Below the pieces are notes generated by a model, which was not told the origin of the DNA, did not search any database, and was given only the letters and a program-made list of their open reading frames with translations. Shown one piece after another: positions 16,260 to 23,699 of a stretch of DNA of 64,000 nt. How positions within the stretch are numbered: the stretch's first letter is position 1; each line of letters begins with the position of its first letter. Made by a program: the position numbers and the translations under genes. Origin of the DNA: Flavobacteriaceae bacterium R38 (GTDB lineage: Bacteria > Bacteroidota > Bacteroidia > Flavobacteriales > Flavobacteriaceae). The DNA lies in contig WXYP01000003.1 in assembly GCA_009901575.1 (NCBI GenBank), positions 434,001 to 498,000 on the forward strand, given 5' to 3'.

Positions 16260-16946
16260 ATGAAAAAAAACGAAATTAAAATCCTATTAGTTGATGATGA
16301 ACCAGATATCCTTGAAATTGTAGGTTATAATCTGAGTTCTGAAGGCTACCAGGTATCTACTGCTAAAAATGGAATTGAGGGAATAGCGAAAGCTAAAAAA
16401 GAACATCCTCACCTGATTATTCTGGATGTTATGATGCCTGAGATGGATGGTATTGAAGCGTGTGAGCAGATAAGAAATATTCCAGGATTAAATAATGTGA
16501 TTATCACTTTTTTAACGGCCAGAGGGGAAGATTATTCTCAAGTAGCAGGGTTTGATGCAGGTGCAGATGATTATATTACCAAGCCTGTAAAACCCAAAGT
16601 ATTAATAAGCAAAGTGAATGCATTGCTTAGAAGGTTAAAAGATTCTGAAGAAGAAGTAGCCTCTATCAATAAAGTAGGTGATATTGAGATTAATAGAGAC
16701 GAATATAAAATTGTTCAAAAAGGAAATGAAATTATCTTGCCCAGAAAAGAATTTGAATTACTATCTTTATTAGCCTCCAGGCCGGGAAAAGTGTTTAAAA
16801 GGGAAGAGATTTTAGATAAAGTATGGGGTAACGAAGTTATTGTCGGAGGAAGAACAATAGATGTCCATATAAGAAAATTAAGAGAAAAAATAGGAGATAA
16901 TCACTTTAAAACGGTTAAAGGAGTAGGATATAAGTTTGTACTCTAA
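16260..16946 (+). CDS. PhoB-like response regulator (OmpR/PhoB family)
   Basis: A 228-residue cytoplasmic DNA-binding regulator. The receiver domain (residues 1-125) has the acidic pair D12/D13, the phospho-acceptor D56 (IILDVMMPEMDG), T86 and K108 (DYITKPVKP). The C-terminal winged helix (residues 130-228) has the family signature LPRKEFELLSLLASRPGKVF and VGGRTIDVHIRKLREKIG. It forms an operon with the sensor kinase, whose start codon directly follows its stop. The phased TGTTA repeats beside its promoter are its most likely targets. Assignment to PhoB, as opposed to another OmpR-type regulator, rests on overall similarity and the repeat type. Confidence 0.92.
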   Translation: MKKNEIKILLVDDEPDILEIVGYNLSSEGYQVSTAKNGIEGIAKAKKEHPHLIILDVMMPEMDGIEACEQIRNIPGLNNVIITFLTARGEDYSQVAGFDAGADDYITKPVKPKVLISKVNALLRRLKDSEEEVASINKVGDIEINRDEYKIVQKGNEIILPRKEFELLSLLASRPGKVFKREEILDKVWGNEVIVGGRTIDVHIRKLREKIGDNHFKTVKGVGYKFVL

Positions 16947-17990
16947 ATGCCTGCATTGATAAAAAAAGCATATAAATTTTCTTTTCGTTCTTCACTTTAC
17001 CTTACAGTGATCTCTATTTTTTTTATAGCATTATTACTGTATTTTCTCGGTGAATTTAGTTTGGGTCTTCTTATTGTTGCTGCCATTATAATTTTTACAG
17101 TATCATTTATATTACTTCAATACAGGGTAGAACGTTTTATTTACAGGCATGTAAAACGTATTTATGATGATGTATCTCTTCTGGAATCTACTTCTTTTCA
17201 CAATCAACCCATTACGACGAGTATGGGAACACTTACCAAAGAGATTGAAAAGATAGCAAAAGATAAAAAACTGGAGATAGAAACCTTAAAAGTGAGAGAG
17301 GCTTATAGAAAAGAATTTATGGGGAATGTTTCTCACGAATTAAAAACCCCTCTTTTTACAGTTCAAGGATATATTCTTACGCTACTGGATGGAGCGATGG
17401 ACGATAAGGCTATCAGGGAAAAATATCTCGTACGGGCAGGAAAGGGAGTAGAGCGTCTTATTTATATTGTTAAAGATCTGGATATGATCACCAAATTAGA
17501 AATTGGGGATCTGAATCTTGAATATGAAGATTTTGATATTGTCGACTTAATTGAAAGTGTCTTTGAGATGTTCGAAATGAAGGCCAAAAAGAAAAATATT
17601 ACACTGACCTTCGATATGAAATATGAAAACCCGATTATGGTGCGTGCAGATAAAGAACGAATCCAGCAAGTACTTACCAATCTTGTGGTCAATTCATTAA
17701 AGTATGGAAAAGAAGGCGGAACTACAGAAATAAGCATAGAAAACCTTATCAAAAATAAAGTAATCGTTAGGGTAACCGATAATGGAGAAGGGATAAAAGA
17801 AGAAAATATTCCTCGTTTGTTTGAGCGTTTTTACAGGGTTGATAAAAGTGGTAGCCGTAAAGAAGGAGGTTCCGGATTAGGACTTTCTATTGTGAAACAC
17901 ATTATTGAAGCTCACGATGAAAAAATTTATGTAGAAAGTGTTTTTGAAGTAGGGTCGGAGTTTTCATTCACTATGGAAAAGAGTAAATAG
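16947..17990 (+). CDS. PhoR-like sensor histidine kinase
   Basis: A 347-residue membrane kinase with two helices (about residues 17-34 and 37-58) and only a two- or three-residue loop between them, so it has no periplasmic sensor domain. A juxtamembrane region follows, then the HisKA domain with the phosphorylated H130 (MGNVSHELKTPL) and an HATPase domain with N box LTNLVVNSLKYG, G1 VTDNGEGIK, F box LFERFYRVD and G2 GGSGLGLSIVKH. The lack of a periplasmic domain fits PhoR-type kinases that sense through a partner. Its last 27 bases overlap the 3' end of the converging glycosyltransferase gene. Confidence 0.92.
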   Translation: MPALIKKAYKFSFRSSLYLTVISIFFIALLLYFLGEFSLGLLIVAAIIIFTVSFILLQYRVERFIYRHVKRIYDDVSLLESTSFHNQPITTSMGTLTKEIEKIAKDKKLEIETLKVREAYRKEFMGNVSHELKTPLFTVQGYILTLLDGAMDDKAIREKYLVRAGKGVERLIYIVKDLDMITKLEIGDLNLEYEDFDIVDLIESVFEMFEMKAKKKNITLTFDMKYENPIMVRADKERIQQVLTNLVVNSLKYGKEGGTTEISIENLIKNKVIVRVTDNGEGIKEENIPRLFERFYRVDKSGSRKEGGSGLGLSIVKHIIEAHDEKIYVESVFEVGSEFSFTMEKSK

Positions 17991-19031
17991 ATCTTCAAAA
18001 TTTGTAGTTGAGTTGTTATTGAACCCGATAAACCCTCTGTAATTATTTATTTTTTCTAATTTTTTGATTTTAAATTTCTCTTGTGTTGAGAAGGGTATAG
18101 TTCTTGATTTTTTAAGCCGTTTTGCAAGATATTCTTGTTCATATTGACCTGGGGTAGGTATAAAAAAAGCTTTTTTCTCCAGTTTGGCTAAATCCATTAT
18201 AGTAGTATATCCGGAACGTGAAACTACAAACTCACTTTCATTAAAAGCCGCTTCCAGTTCTTCCGAATTCATGAAATTATAAAAAGTGATGTTATTTTCC
18301 TCTGTTATTTTTTGTTCAGGTTCAATTTTACCTTTTACAAAAAGCACAACTCCTTTATATGATTTTAGTTCTGCGGATAATTTTTCTTCTAAAAGTGTTC
18401 TCTGGGGTTCGGGCCCGGAGAGAATCACCATTGTATCGTATTTTTTAGGCAAATCCCTTTTAGATAACCTGCTTAACGGCCCTATGTATTTTATATTGAG
18501 TTCTGATTTTTCCAAATGACCTAATCTGCCACTTAAATTAATATCCCCTTTAAAATCGGGGACCCAGCATTCCTTAAATTTTTTAATGATAGATTGGTGC
18601 ATTTTAGAACTCAACCAGGTAGTATTACCGGTCAAGACATTTAATTGATGTGTTATAAATACTGATGGGATTTTTTTGTGATATACTCCAAACCGGTTAT
18701 CGGAGATGATTCCGTCTAGTTTGAGCTCCTTGACTAACTGTTTGACTTGCTTTTTTTCATTTTTAATAGCTTTTAGCATTTTAGGCGTGTCTAAAAGCAT
18801 TTTTAACTTAAAATTCTTCCCTTTTTTGGGGTATTTGATTTGATACGAAGGGAGTTGTACGGCTCCGAGTTCCGGAAATTCCTTTTTAAGTAATGCCAGT
18901 GCTACCCCATCTGAAGCAATTATTGGGGTAAAGTCCTGACTTAATAATGCATTGATTATTGGAATACATCTAGTGGCATGACCAAGCCCCCAATTTAAAG
19001 GCGCAATCAGAATTCTTTTTTTATCAGACAT
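17964..19031 (-). CDS. Glycosyltransferase of the MurG/UDP-glucuronosyltransferase (GT-B) type
   Basis: A 355-residue protein with a GT-B fold pattern. The N-terminal half begins ILIAPLNWGLGHATRCIPII, the glycine-rich acceptor-side loop seen in MurG-like proteins. The C-terminal half contains the donor-site pattern FVVSRSGYTTIMDLAKLEKKAFFIPTPGQYEQEYLA (shown in parts: SRSGYTTIMDL and PTPGQYEQEYLA). Donor and acceptor are unknown; a role in cell-surface glycan or lipid glycosylation is inferred. It overlaps the converging histidine kinase gene by 27 bases, and its -7 box lies only 6 bases from the start codon. Confidence 0.8.
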   Translation of the reverse strand: MSDKKRILIAPLNWGLGHATRCIPIINALLSQDFTPIIASDGVALALLKKEFPELGAVQLPSYQIKYPKKGKNFKLKMLLDTPKMLKAIKNEKKQVKQLVKELKLDGIISDNRFGVYHKKIPSVFITHQLNVLTGNTTWLSSKMHQSIIKKFKECWVPDFKGDINLSGRLGHLEKSELNIKYIGPLSRLSKRDLPKKYDTMVILSGPEPQRTLLEEKLSAELKSYKGVVLFVKGKIEPEQKITEENNITFYNFMNSEELEAAFNESEFVVSRSGYTTIMDLAKLEKKAFFIPTPGQYEQEYLAKRLKKSRTIPFSTQEKFKIKKLEKINNYRGFIGFNNNSTTNFEDLFTLFHSE

Positions 19032-19036
19032 AAAGA

Positions 19037-19044
19037 CAAAGATA
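19037..19044 (-). promoter_or_regulatory. -7 element of the glycosyltransferase gene, suggesting a leaderless mRNA
   Basis: The minus strand reads TATCTTTG, a full consensus match. It lies 6 bases from the ATG at 19031, so transcription would begin at or next to the start codon. Confidence 0.55.
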
Positions 19045-19050
19045 GTTACA

Positions 19051-19081
19051 TTTTTAAGTGATAAAGATTTCCTTAATTTTG
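19051..19081 (+). promoter_or_regulatory. Promoter of the trmB operon
   Basis: TTTT at 19051-19054 and TAATTTTG at 19074-19081 are separated by exactly 19 bases, the Bacteroidota -33/-7 spacing. The expected start is about 19088, 15 bases before the GTG start of trmB. It lies back to back with the glycosyltransferase promoter. Confidence 0.65.
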
Positions 19082-19102
19082 CTAAAAATTTAAATAATTG
19101 TT

Positions 19103-19777
19103 GTGGGGAGTAAAAACAAACTGAAGCGTTTTAGAGAAAATGAAACTTTTGAAAATGTCATTCAACCGGAAAGAGAAGAGGTTTTGAATGGCTCGTTTGC
19201 TTTGAAGGGGAATTGGAAGAAAGATTACTTTAAAAATGAGAATCCTTTGGTGCTTGAACTGGGTTGTGGAAAAGGAGAATATTCAGTGAGTTTAGCCAAA
19301 GAATACAAGGATAAAAATTTTATAGGTATAGATATTAAAGGAGCGCGTTTCTGGAGAGGTGCAAAAACTGCCCTGGAAGAAAAATTAGCAAACGTAGCTT
19401 TTGTCCGCTCGCAAATAGAATTAATTGATAAATTATTTGATGTTAATGAAGTAGATGAGATTTGGATTACTTTTCCCGATCCTCAAATAAAATATAAACG
19501 CACTAAACACCGACTTACAAACCTGGATTTTCTTCAGAAATATAAAAAGGTACTTAAAAAAGATGGAATTATACATCTTAAGACAGATAGTGAATTTATG
19601 CATGGGTATACTTTAGGGTTGCTTCACGGGAAAGAATATGAAGTTTTATATGCACATCACGATGTTTACAGCAACGAATATTCTCCAAAAGAAGTAACAA
19701 GTATTCAAACTTTCTATGAAATGCAGTATCTTGAGCAACGCAAACCAATTACTTATATAAAATTTAAACTCAATTAA
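19103..19777 (+). CDS. trmB: tRNA (guanine-N7-)-methyltransferase
   Basis: A 224-residue cytosolic enzyme that methylates G46 in the variable loop of tRNAs with S-adenosylmethionine. SAM-binding motif LVLELGCGKGEYSVSLA, then FIGIDIKGARFWRGAKTA, and the TrmB signature WITFPDPQIKYKRTKHRL. The start is a GTG: upstream in-frame codons offer no ATG before a stop at 19091. It is first in a three-gene operon, with a one-base TAATG overlap to the next gene. Confidence 0.95.
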   Translation: MGSKNKLKRFRENETFENVIQPEREEVLNGSFALKGNWKKDYFKNENPLVLELGCGKGEYSVSLAKEYKDKNFIGIDIKGARFWRGAKTALEEKLANVAFVRSQIELIDKLFDVNEVDEIWITFPDPQIKYKRTKHRLTNLDFLQKYKKVLKKDGIIHLKTDSEFMHGYTLGLLHGKEYEVLYAHHDVYSNEYSPKEVTSIQTFYEMQYLEQRKPITYIKFKLN

Positions 19778-20421
19778 TGGAGCATACTTCCCTCCTTTTT
19801 TTTACAACCTTTTCTGCTGCATTTATGGGAGTTGTCATTCCCGGACTTATAAACATGACAGCAGCCAAGATAAGTGCTAAAAAAGGAAAATTAGAAGCAG
19901 TACTTTTTGCTGTCGGATCATCTCTTATCGTAGTTCTACAAGCTTACATAGCTGTTTTAATATCTAAATACCTTTATAATAATCCTGTTATAATAGACAC
20001 GCTTTTAAGGATTGCCCTGATTGTTTTTACCGTTTTTGCTATTTATTTCTTTATAATAGCCAGAAAAAACAAGAAAAAAGAGATTAAAGAGGTAGAGGTA
20101 AAGAAAACAAATAGTTTTTTTAAAGGAATATTCCTGGCCTCATTAAACGTATTGCCTATCCCTTATTTTTCAGGATTGAATGCTGCCTGGAACGTGTCGG
20201 GTTGGATTAAGTTTGAACCATTAGATATATTAACCTTTATTCTGGCTGCAGGATTAGGAAACTTTTCAACACTCTATATCTACATTGTTTATTTTAACCG
20301 ATTAGAAACCAGGACAAACCGTTTTTCAAAATATTCAGATTATATTCTGAGTTTACTGATGCTAATTTTAGTCATTATCACACTAATTCGAATTTTTTAC
20401 GGAAATACAAATGAAAGCTGA
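19777..20421 (+). CDS. LysE-family-like membrane exporter
   Basis: A 214-residue inner-membrane protein with about six helices and the topology of LysE/RhtB amino-acid exporters, including a glycine/proline-rich first helix (AFMGVVIPGLINMTAAKISAK) and a charged cytoplasmic loop at residues 90-110. The substrate is unknown. It overlaps trmB by one base and the following gene by 11 bases, so it is translated from the same mRNA. The family call is by overall pattern. Confidence 0.75.
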   Translation: MEHTSLLFFTTFSAAFMGVVIPGLINMTAAKISAKKGKLEAVLFAVGSSLIVVLQAYIAVLISKYLYNNPVIIDTLLRIALIVFTVFAIYFFIIARKNKKKEIKEVEVKKTNSFFKGIFLASLNVLPIPYFSGLNAAWNVSGWIKFEPLDILTFILAAGLGNFSTLYIYIVYFNRLETRTNRFSKYSDYILSLLMLILVIITLIRIFYGNTNES

Positions 20422-20746
20422 AAACCTTAACTTTTTTGAAAGAGTATATGAAGTTGCTCGTTTAATACCTTATGGTAAGGTAACCTCTTATGGTGCCATT
20501 GCAAAATACCTGGGAGCAGCCAGGAGTGCCAGGATGGTGGGATGGGCAATGAATGCTTCCGGATTAAAAGAAGATGTTCCTGCGCATCGTGTTGTTAATC
20601 GTGTAGGGTTACTTAGCGGGAAGCATCACTTTCAGGGAACCAATCTTATGCAACAACTTTTAGAGAGCGAAGGAGTAGAGGTCGAAGATAACCAGGTAGT
20701 AGACTTTGAAAAACGTTTTTGGGACCCGATAAAAGAACTTACTTAA
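20411..20746 (+). CDS. Alkyltransferase-like (ATL) DNA-binding protein
   Basis: A 111-residue protein matching the C-terminal DNA-binding domain of O6-methylguanine-DNA methyltransferase: IPYGKVTSYGAIAKYLG (helix-turn-helix) and SARMVGWAMNAS. The active-site motif PCHR reads PAHR, so the methyl-accepting Cys is Ala58 and the protein cannot transfer an alkyl group. ATL proteins instead bind alkylated guanine, flip it out, and flag the lesion for nucleotide excision repair. The length fits ATL proteins. Last gene of the trmB operon; its start overlaps the LysE-like gene by 11 bases. Confidence 0.9.
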   Translation: MKAENLNFFERVYEVARLIPYGKVTSYGAIAKYLGAARSARMVGWAMNASGLKEDVPAHRVVNRVGLLSGKHHFQGTNLMQQLLESEGVEVEDNQVVDFEKRFWDPIKELT

Positions 20747-20815
20747 CCTCTTTTTTTAGCAAATTATATAAAAGCAAATCCCAATAAAGGAATAGAAATA
20801 AGCTATTCCCTGCAC

Positions 20816-20846
20816 TTTATTATATTAACATTAACCATTATCTTTG
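20816..20846 (+). promoter_or_regulatory. Probable promoter of the mrp-nfu operon
   Basis: TTTA at 20816-20819 and TATCTTTG at 20839-20846 are separated by 19 bases, the expected -33/-7 spacing. A start near 20853 would give a leader of about 125 bases. No gene is seen in 20747-20977. Confidence 0.55.
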
Positions 20847-20977
20847 TGATTTAGAATTATCATAAGTAATTATTGGGTTGAAAAACAGACCAATCGACTA
20901 TAATTCTAAGACAAATATATTTTGTAATTACCAAATTTGATTTTGTGTGATAAGCAGATTTGGTTAAAAAAGGATAC

Positions 20978-22108
20978 ATGAAAATTGAAAGAAAAGAAGT
21001 ATTAAAAGTACTTGAAAATATATCTGCTCCCGGAGAAGGTAAAAACATGATAGAAAGTGGAGCTGTAACTAATGTGATGACTTTTGCAGATGAAGTGGTA
21101 GTAGATATCACCATAAATAATCCGACTCTTCAGGCCAGAAAAAAAACAGAGACGGAAATTACGAATATTATCCATAGCAAGATTTCTGAAAAAGCTAAAG
21201 TAAAAGTCAATATTAAAGTTGAAGCTGCAGATAAACCAACAATCAAGGGAAAAACTATTCCGGGGATTAAAAATATTATTGCAGTTGCCTCTGGTAAAGG
21301 AGGAGTAGGAAAATCTACAGTGACGGCCAATCTTGCTGTTACTTTAGCAAAAATGGGCTTTAAAGTAGGGTTATTGGATGCAGATATTTACGGACCTTCT
21401 GCGACAATCATGTTTGATGTCATGGAAGAGAAACCACTTGCTGTTAACATAGATGGAAAATCTAAAATGAAACCTGTAGAAAATTATGGAGTAAAGATAT
21501 TATCTATAGGATTTTTTACACAGCCCAATCAGGCAGTGATCTGGAGAGGACCAATGGCATCTAAAGCATTAAATCAAATGATTTTTGATGCTGCCTGGGG
21601 AGAATTAGACTTTTTATTATTGGATTTGCCACCAGGTACAGGAGATATTCATTTAAGTATTATGCAGTCGTTGCCTATTACCGGAGCAGTAATAGTGAGT
21701 ACACCTCAAACAGTAGCATTGGCAGACGCTCGCAAAGGAGTAGCTATGTTTCAGCAAGAAAACATCAATGTTCCTGTTTTAGGAATTATAGAGAATATGG
21801 CTTATTTCACTCCGGAAGAACTTCCTAATAATAAATATTATATCTTTGGAAAAGAAGGTGCAAAACACTTGGCAGAAGATATTAAAGTGCCTTTTTTAGG
21901 GGAACTACCATTAGTACAAAGTATTCGAGAAGCAGGAGATGTAGGGAGGCCTGCGGCAATGCAAACGGCTACACCTTTAGAAGAAGCTTTTGAAAATTTA
22001 ACTAAAAATGTAGTGCAGGAAGTAGTGAGCAGAAATAAAAGTTTACCCCCTACAGAAGCTATAAAAATTACTACGATGGCCGGGTGTTCAACGGTAAATA
22101 AGAAATGA
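20978..22108 (+). CDS. Mrp/NBP35-type iron-sulfur cluster carrier ATPase
   Basis: A predicted 376-residue cytosolic P-loop ATPase that carries or inserts [4Fe-4S] clusters. Residues 1-95 are a DUF59/MIP18-like domain, residues 96-350 the ParA/MinD-type ATPase with the deviant Walker A SGKGGVGKST (residues 105-114), switch region LLDADIYGPS and LLLDLPPGTGDIHL. The usual C-terminal CxxC is not seen in standard form; one Cys occurs near the end (MAGCSTVNKK). The ATG at 20978 is preferred to a TTG 18 bases earlier. One base separates it from the nfu-like gene, consistent with Fe-S assembly. Confidence 0.92.
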   Translation: MKIERKEVLKVLENISAPGEGKNMIESGAVTNVMTFADEVVVDITINNPTLQARKKTETEITNIIHSKISEKAKVKVNIKVEAADKPTIKGKTIPGIKNIIAVASGKGGVGKSTVTANLAVTLAKMGFKVGLLDADIYGPSATIMFDVMEEKPLAVNIDGKSKMKPVENYGVKILSIGFFTQPNQAVIWRGPMASKALNQMIFDAAWGELDFLLLDLPPGTGDIHLSIMQSLPITGAVIVSTPQTVALADARKGVAMFQQENINVPVLGIIENMAYFTPEELPNNKYYIFGKEGAKHLAEDIKVPFLGELPLVQSIREAGDVGRPAAMQTATPLEEAFENLTKNVVQEVVSRNKSLPPTEAIKITTMAGCSTVNKK

Positions 22109-22109
22109 T

Positions 22110-22349
22110 ATGACAACAGAAGAAATTAAAATAAATATTGAAAAAGCCCTCGAAGAAATCAGACCCTTTTTACAAAGTGATGGCGGTGATATTTCTTTGA
22201 TATCTATAGACGATGATAAAACGGTAAAAGTTCGATTAGAAGGAGCTTGTGTAGGCTGTAGTGTGAATCAAATGACACTAAAAAGCGGAGTGGAAATGAC
22301 GATTAAAAAATATGCACCGCAAATAGAAGAAGTAATTAATATTAGTTAA
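22110..22349 (+). CDS. NifU C-terminal domain (Nfu-type) Fe-S scaffold protein
   Basis: A 79-residue protein equal to the Nfu/NifU C-terminal domain, with EIRPFLQSDGGDISLI and the cluster-binding CxxC (LEGACVGCSVNQMTL; C47 and C50). Two such proteins form a dimer that carries a [4Fe-4S] cluster to target proteins. Encoded one base after the Mrp-type carrier, so the two probably act together in cluster delivery, perhaps to the many Fe-S proteins of this genome, including those in this window. Confidence 0.93.
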   Translation: MTTEEIKINIEKALEEIRPFLQSDGGDISLISIDDDKTVKVRLEGACVGCSVNQMTLKSGVEMTIKKYAPQIEEVINIS

Positions 22350-22437
22350 CTTTTTTATGCGCCCCAATAATTTTGCAATTCAAAATTATTGACAAGCTAT
22401 TCCCTCTATCTTTTATGATATAAAAGGATGCCGGTTC

Positions 22438-22445
22438 TATCTTTG
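22438..22445 (+). promoter_or_regulatory. -7 element upstream of the ferredoxin-NADP reductase gene
   Basis: TATCTTTG, a full TAnnTTTG match, 113 bases before the start codon. TTTT at 22411-22414 is 23 bases upstream, somewhat far for a -33 element. The 209-base gap holds nothing else that I recognise. Confidence 0.5.
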
Positions 22446-22558
22446 GTCGTTAAGAGCATATTTATTCCGTACTTTACTTGTTACTAGGCAGGTTAATTAC
22501 GGTTTTTTTGTAAATAATTTAAAACTACTAAAACACGCATACAACTTTAACAAACAAA

Positions 22559-23614
22559 ATGATAAAGACAGATATACTAATCATCGGTGCCGGTCCAACA
22601 GGATTATTTACGGTTTTTGAAGCAGGACTATTAAAGTTAAAGACGCATTTGATAGATGCTTTGCCACAACCTGGTGGTCAGTGTTCAGAGATCTATCCCA
22701 AGAAACCTATCTATGATATTCCCGGATTTCCGGAGGTATTGGCGGGAGATTTGGTAGATAACCTTATGGAACAAATCAAACCGTTTTCTCCAGGTTTTAC
22801 CTTAGGAGAACGCGCAGAGACTATTGAAAAGCTTGAAGATGGTAGTTTTATAGTGACTACCAATAAAGGAACCCAACATCATGCTCCTGTAGTTGCTATA
22901 GCTGGAGGTTTAGGTTCTTTTGAGCCCAGAAAACCACCGATTCCAAATATTGCTAATTATGAAGACAAGGGTGTTTCTTATATCATAAGAGACCCTGAGG
23001 TGTATAGAGGAAAGAAAGTAGTAATTGCCGGAGGAGGAGATTCTGCATTAGACTGGAGTATCTTTTTGGCCGATGTAGCTTCAGAAGTGGTATTGGTACA
23101 TAGACGAAATGAATTCAGAGGAGCATTAGACTCCGTGGAGAAGGTAGGAGAGTTATCAAAACTGGGTAAGATAGAATTGATGACAGAGGCTCAGGTGACC
23201 GCTTTACATGGGAACAATGAATTACAAGGGCTTACGATAAAGTACAATAATGGAGAAGAGGTTTTAAGAGAGACGGATCACTTTATACCGTTATTTGGAT
23301 TATCTCCAAAGCTAGGACCGATAGGAGATTGGGGCTTGGAGATTGAGAAGAATGCGATCAAGGTAGACAACTCATATGATTATGCAACGAACATCCCGGG
23401 GATTTATGCCATAGGTGATGTGAATACATATCCAGGGAAGTTAAAATTGATTTTATCTGGTTTTCATGAGGCAGCTATCATGTGTCAGAGTGCTTACCAA
23501 CGTATCTATCCGGATAAGAAGTATGTGATGAAGTACACTACAGTAGGAGGGATACAAGGCTTTGATGGTACAGTAAAAGAAGCCAAAAAGGAAGTTATAA
23601 GAAGTATTAATTAG
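22559..23614 (+). CDS. Ferredoxin--NADP(+) reductase (thioredoxin-reductase-like type)
   Basis: A 351-residue flavoprotein of the YumC/FNR2 type, which moves electrons between NADPH and ferredoxin or flavodoxin. FAD-binding motif IIGAGPTGLFTVFEAG at residues 5-20, the signature LPQPGGQCSEIYPKKPIYDIPGFP, an NADP-binding motif VIAGGGDSALDWS near residue 155, and the second FAD motif GIYAIGDVNTYPG. The redox CxxC of thioredoxin reductase is missing, as expected for this family. It is a single gene with its own promoter and terminator. The [2Fe-2S] ferredoxin at 29039 is a possible partner. Confidence 0.93.
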   Translation: MIKTDILIIGAGPTGLFTVFEAGLLKLKTHLIDALPQPGGQCSEIYPKKPIYDIPGFPEVLAGDLVDNLMEQIKPFSPGFTLGERAETIEKLEDGSFIVTTNKGTQHHAPVVAIAGGLGSFEPRKPPIPNIANYEDKGVSYIIRDPEVYRGKKVVIAGGGDSALDWSIFLADVASEVVLVHRRNEFRGALDSVEKVGELSKLGKIELMTEAQVTALHGNNELQGLTIKYNNGEEVLRETDHFIPLFGLSPKLGPIGDWGLEIEKNAIKVDNSYDYATNIPGIYAIGDVNTYPGKLKLILSGFHEAAIMCQSAYQRIYPDKKYVMKYTTVGGIQGFDGTVKEAKKEVIRSIN

Positions 23615-23650
23615 AGTTATCCTGGATATCTTACGAATACTTGAAAATAA

Positions 23651-23681
23651 AAAAGGCACAACATTTTAAGTTGTGCCTTTT
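23651..23681. terminator. Bidirectional terminator between the FNR gene and nrdA
   Basis: A 12-bp perfect inverted repeat (aaaaggcacaac / gttgtgcctttt) with a 7-base loop and T-runs on both strands, between the converging genes. Confidence 0.92.
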
Positions 23682-23699
23682 TTATTATTTAAAACAAAA

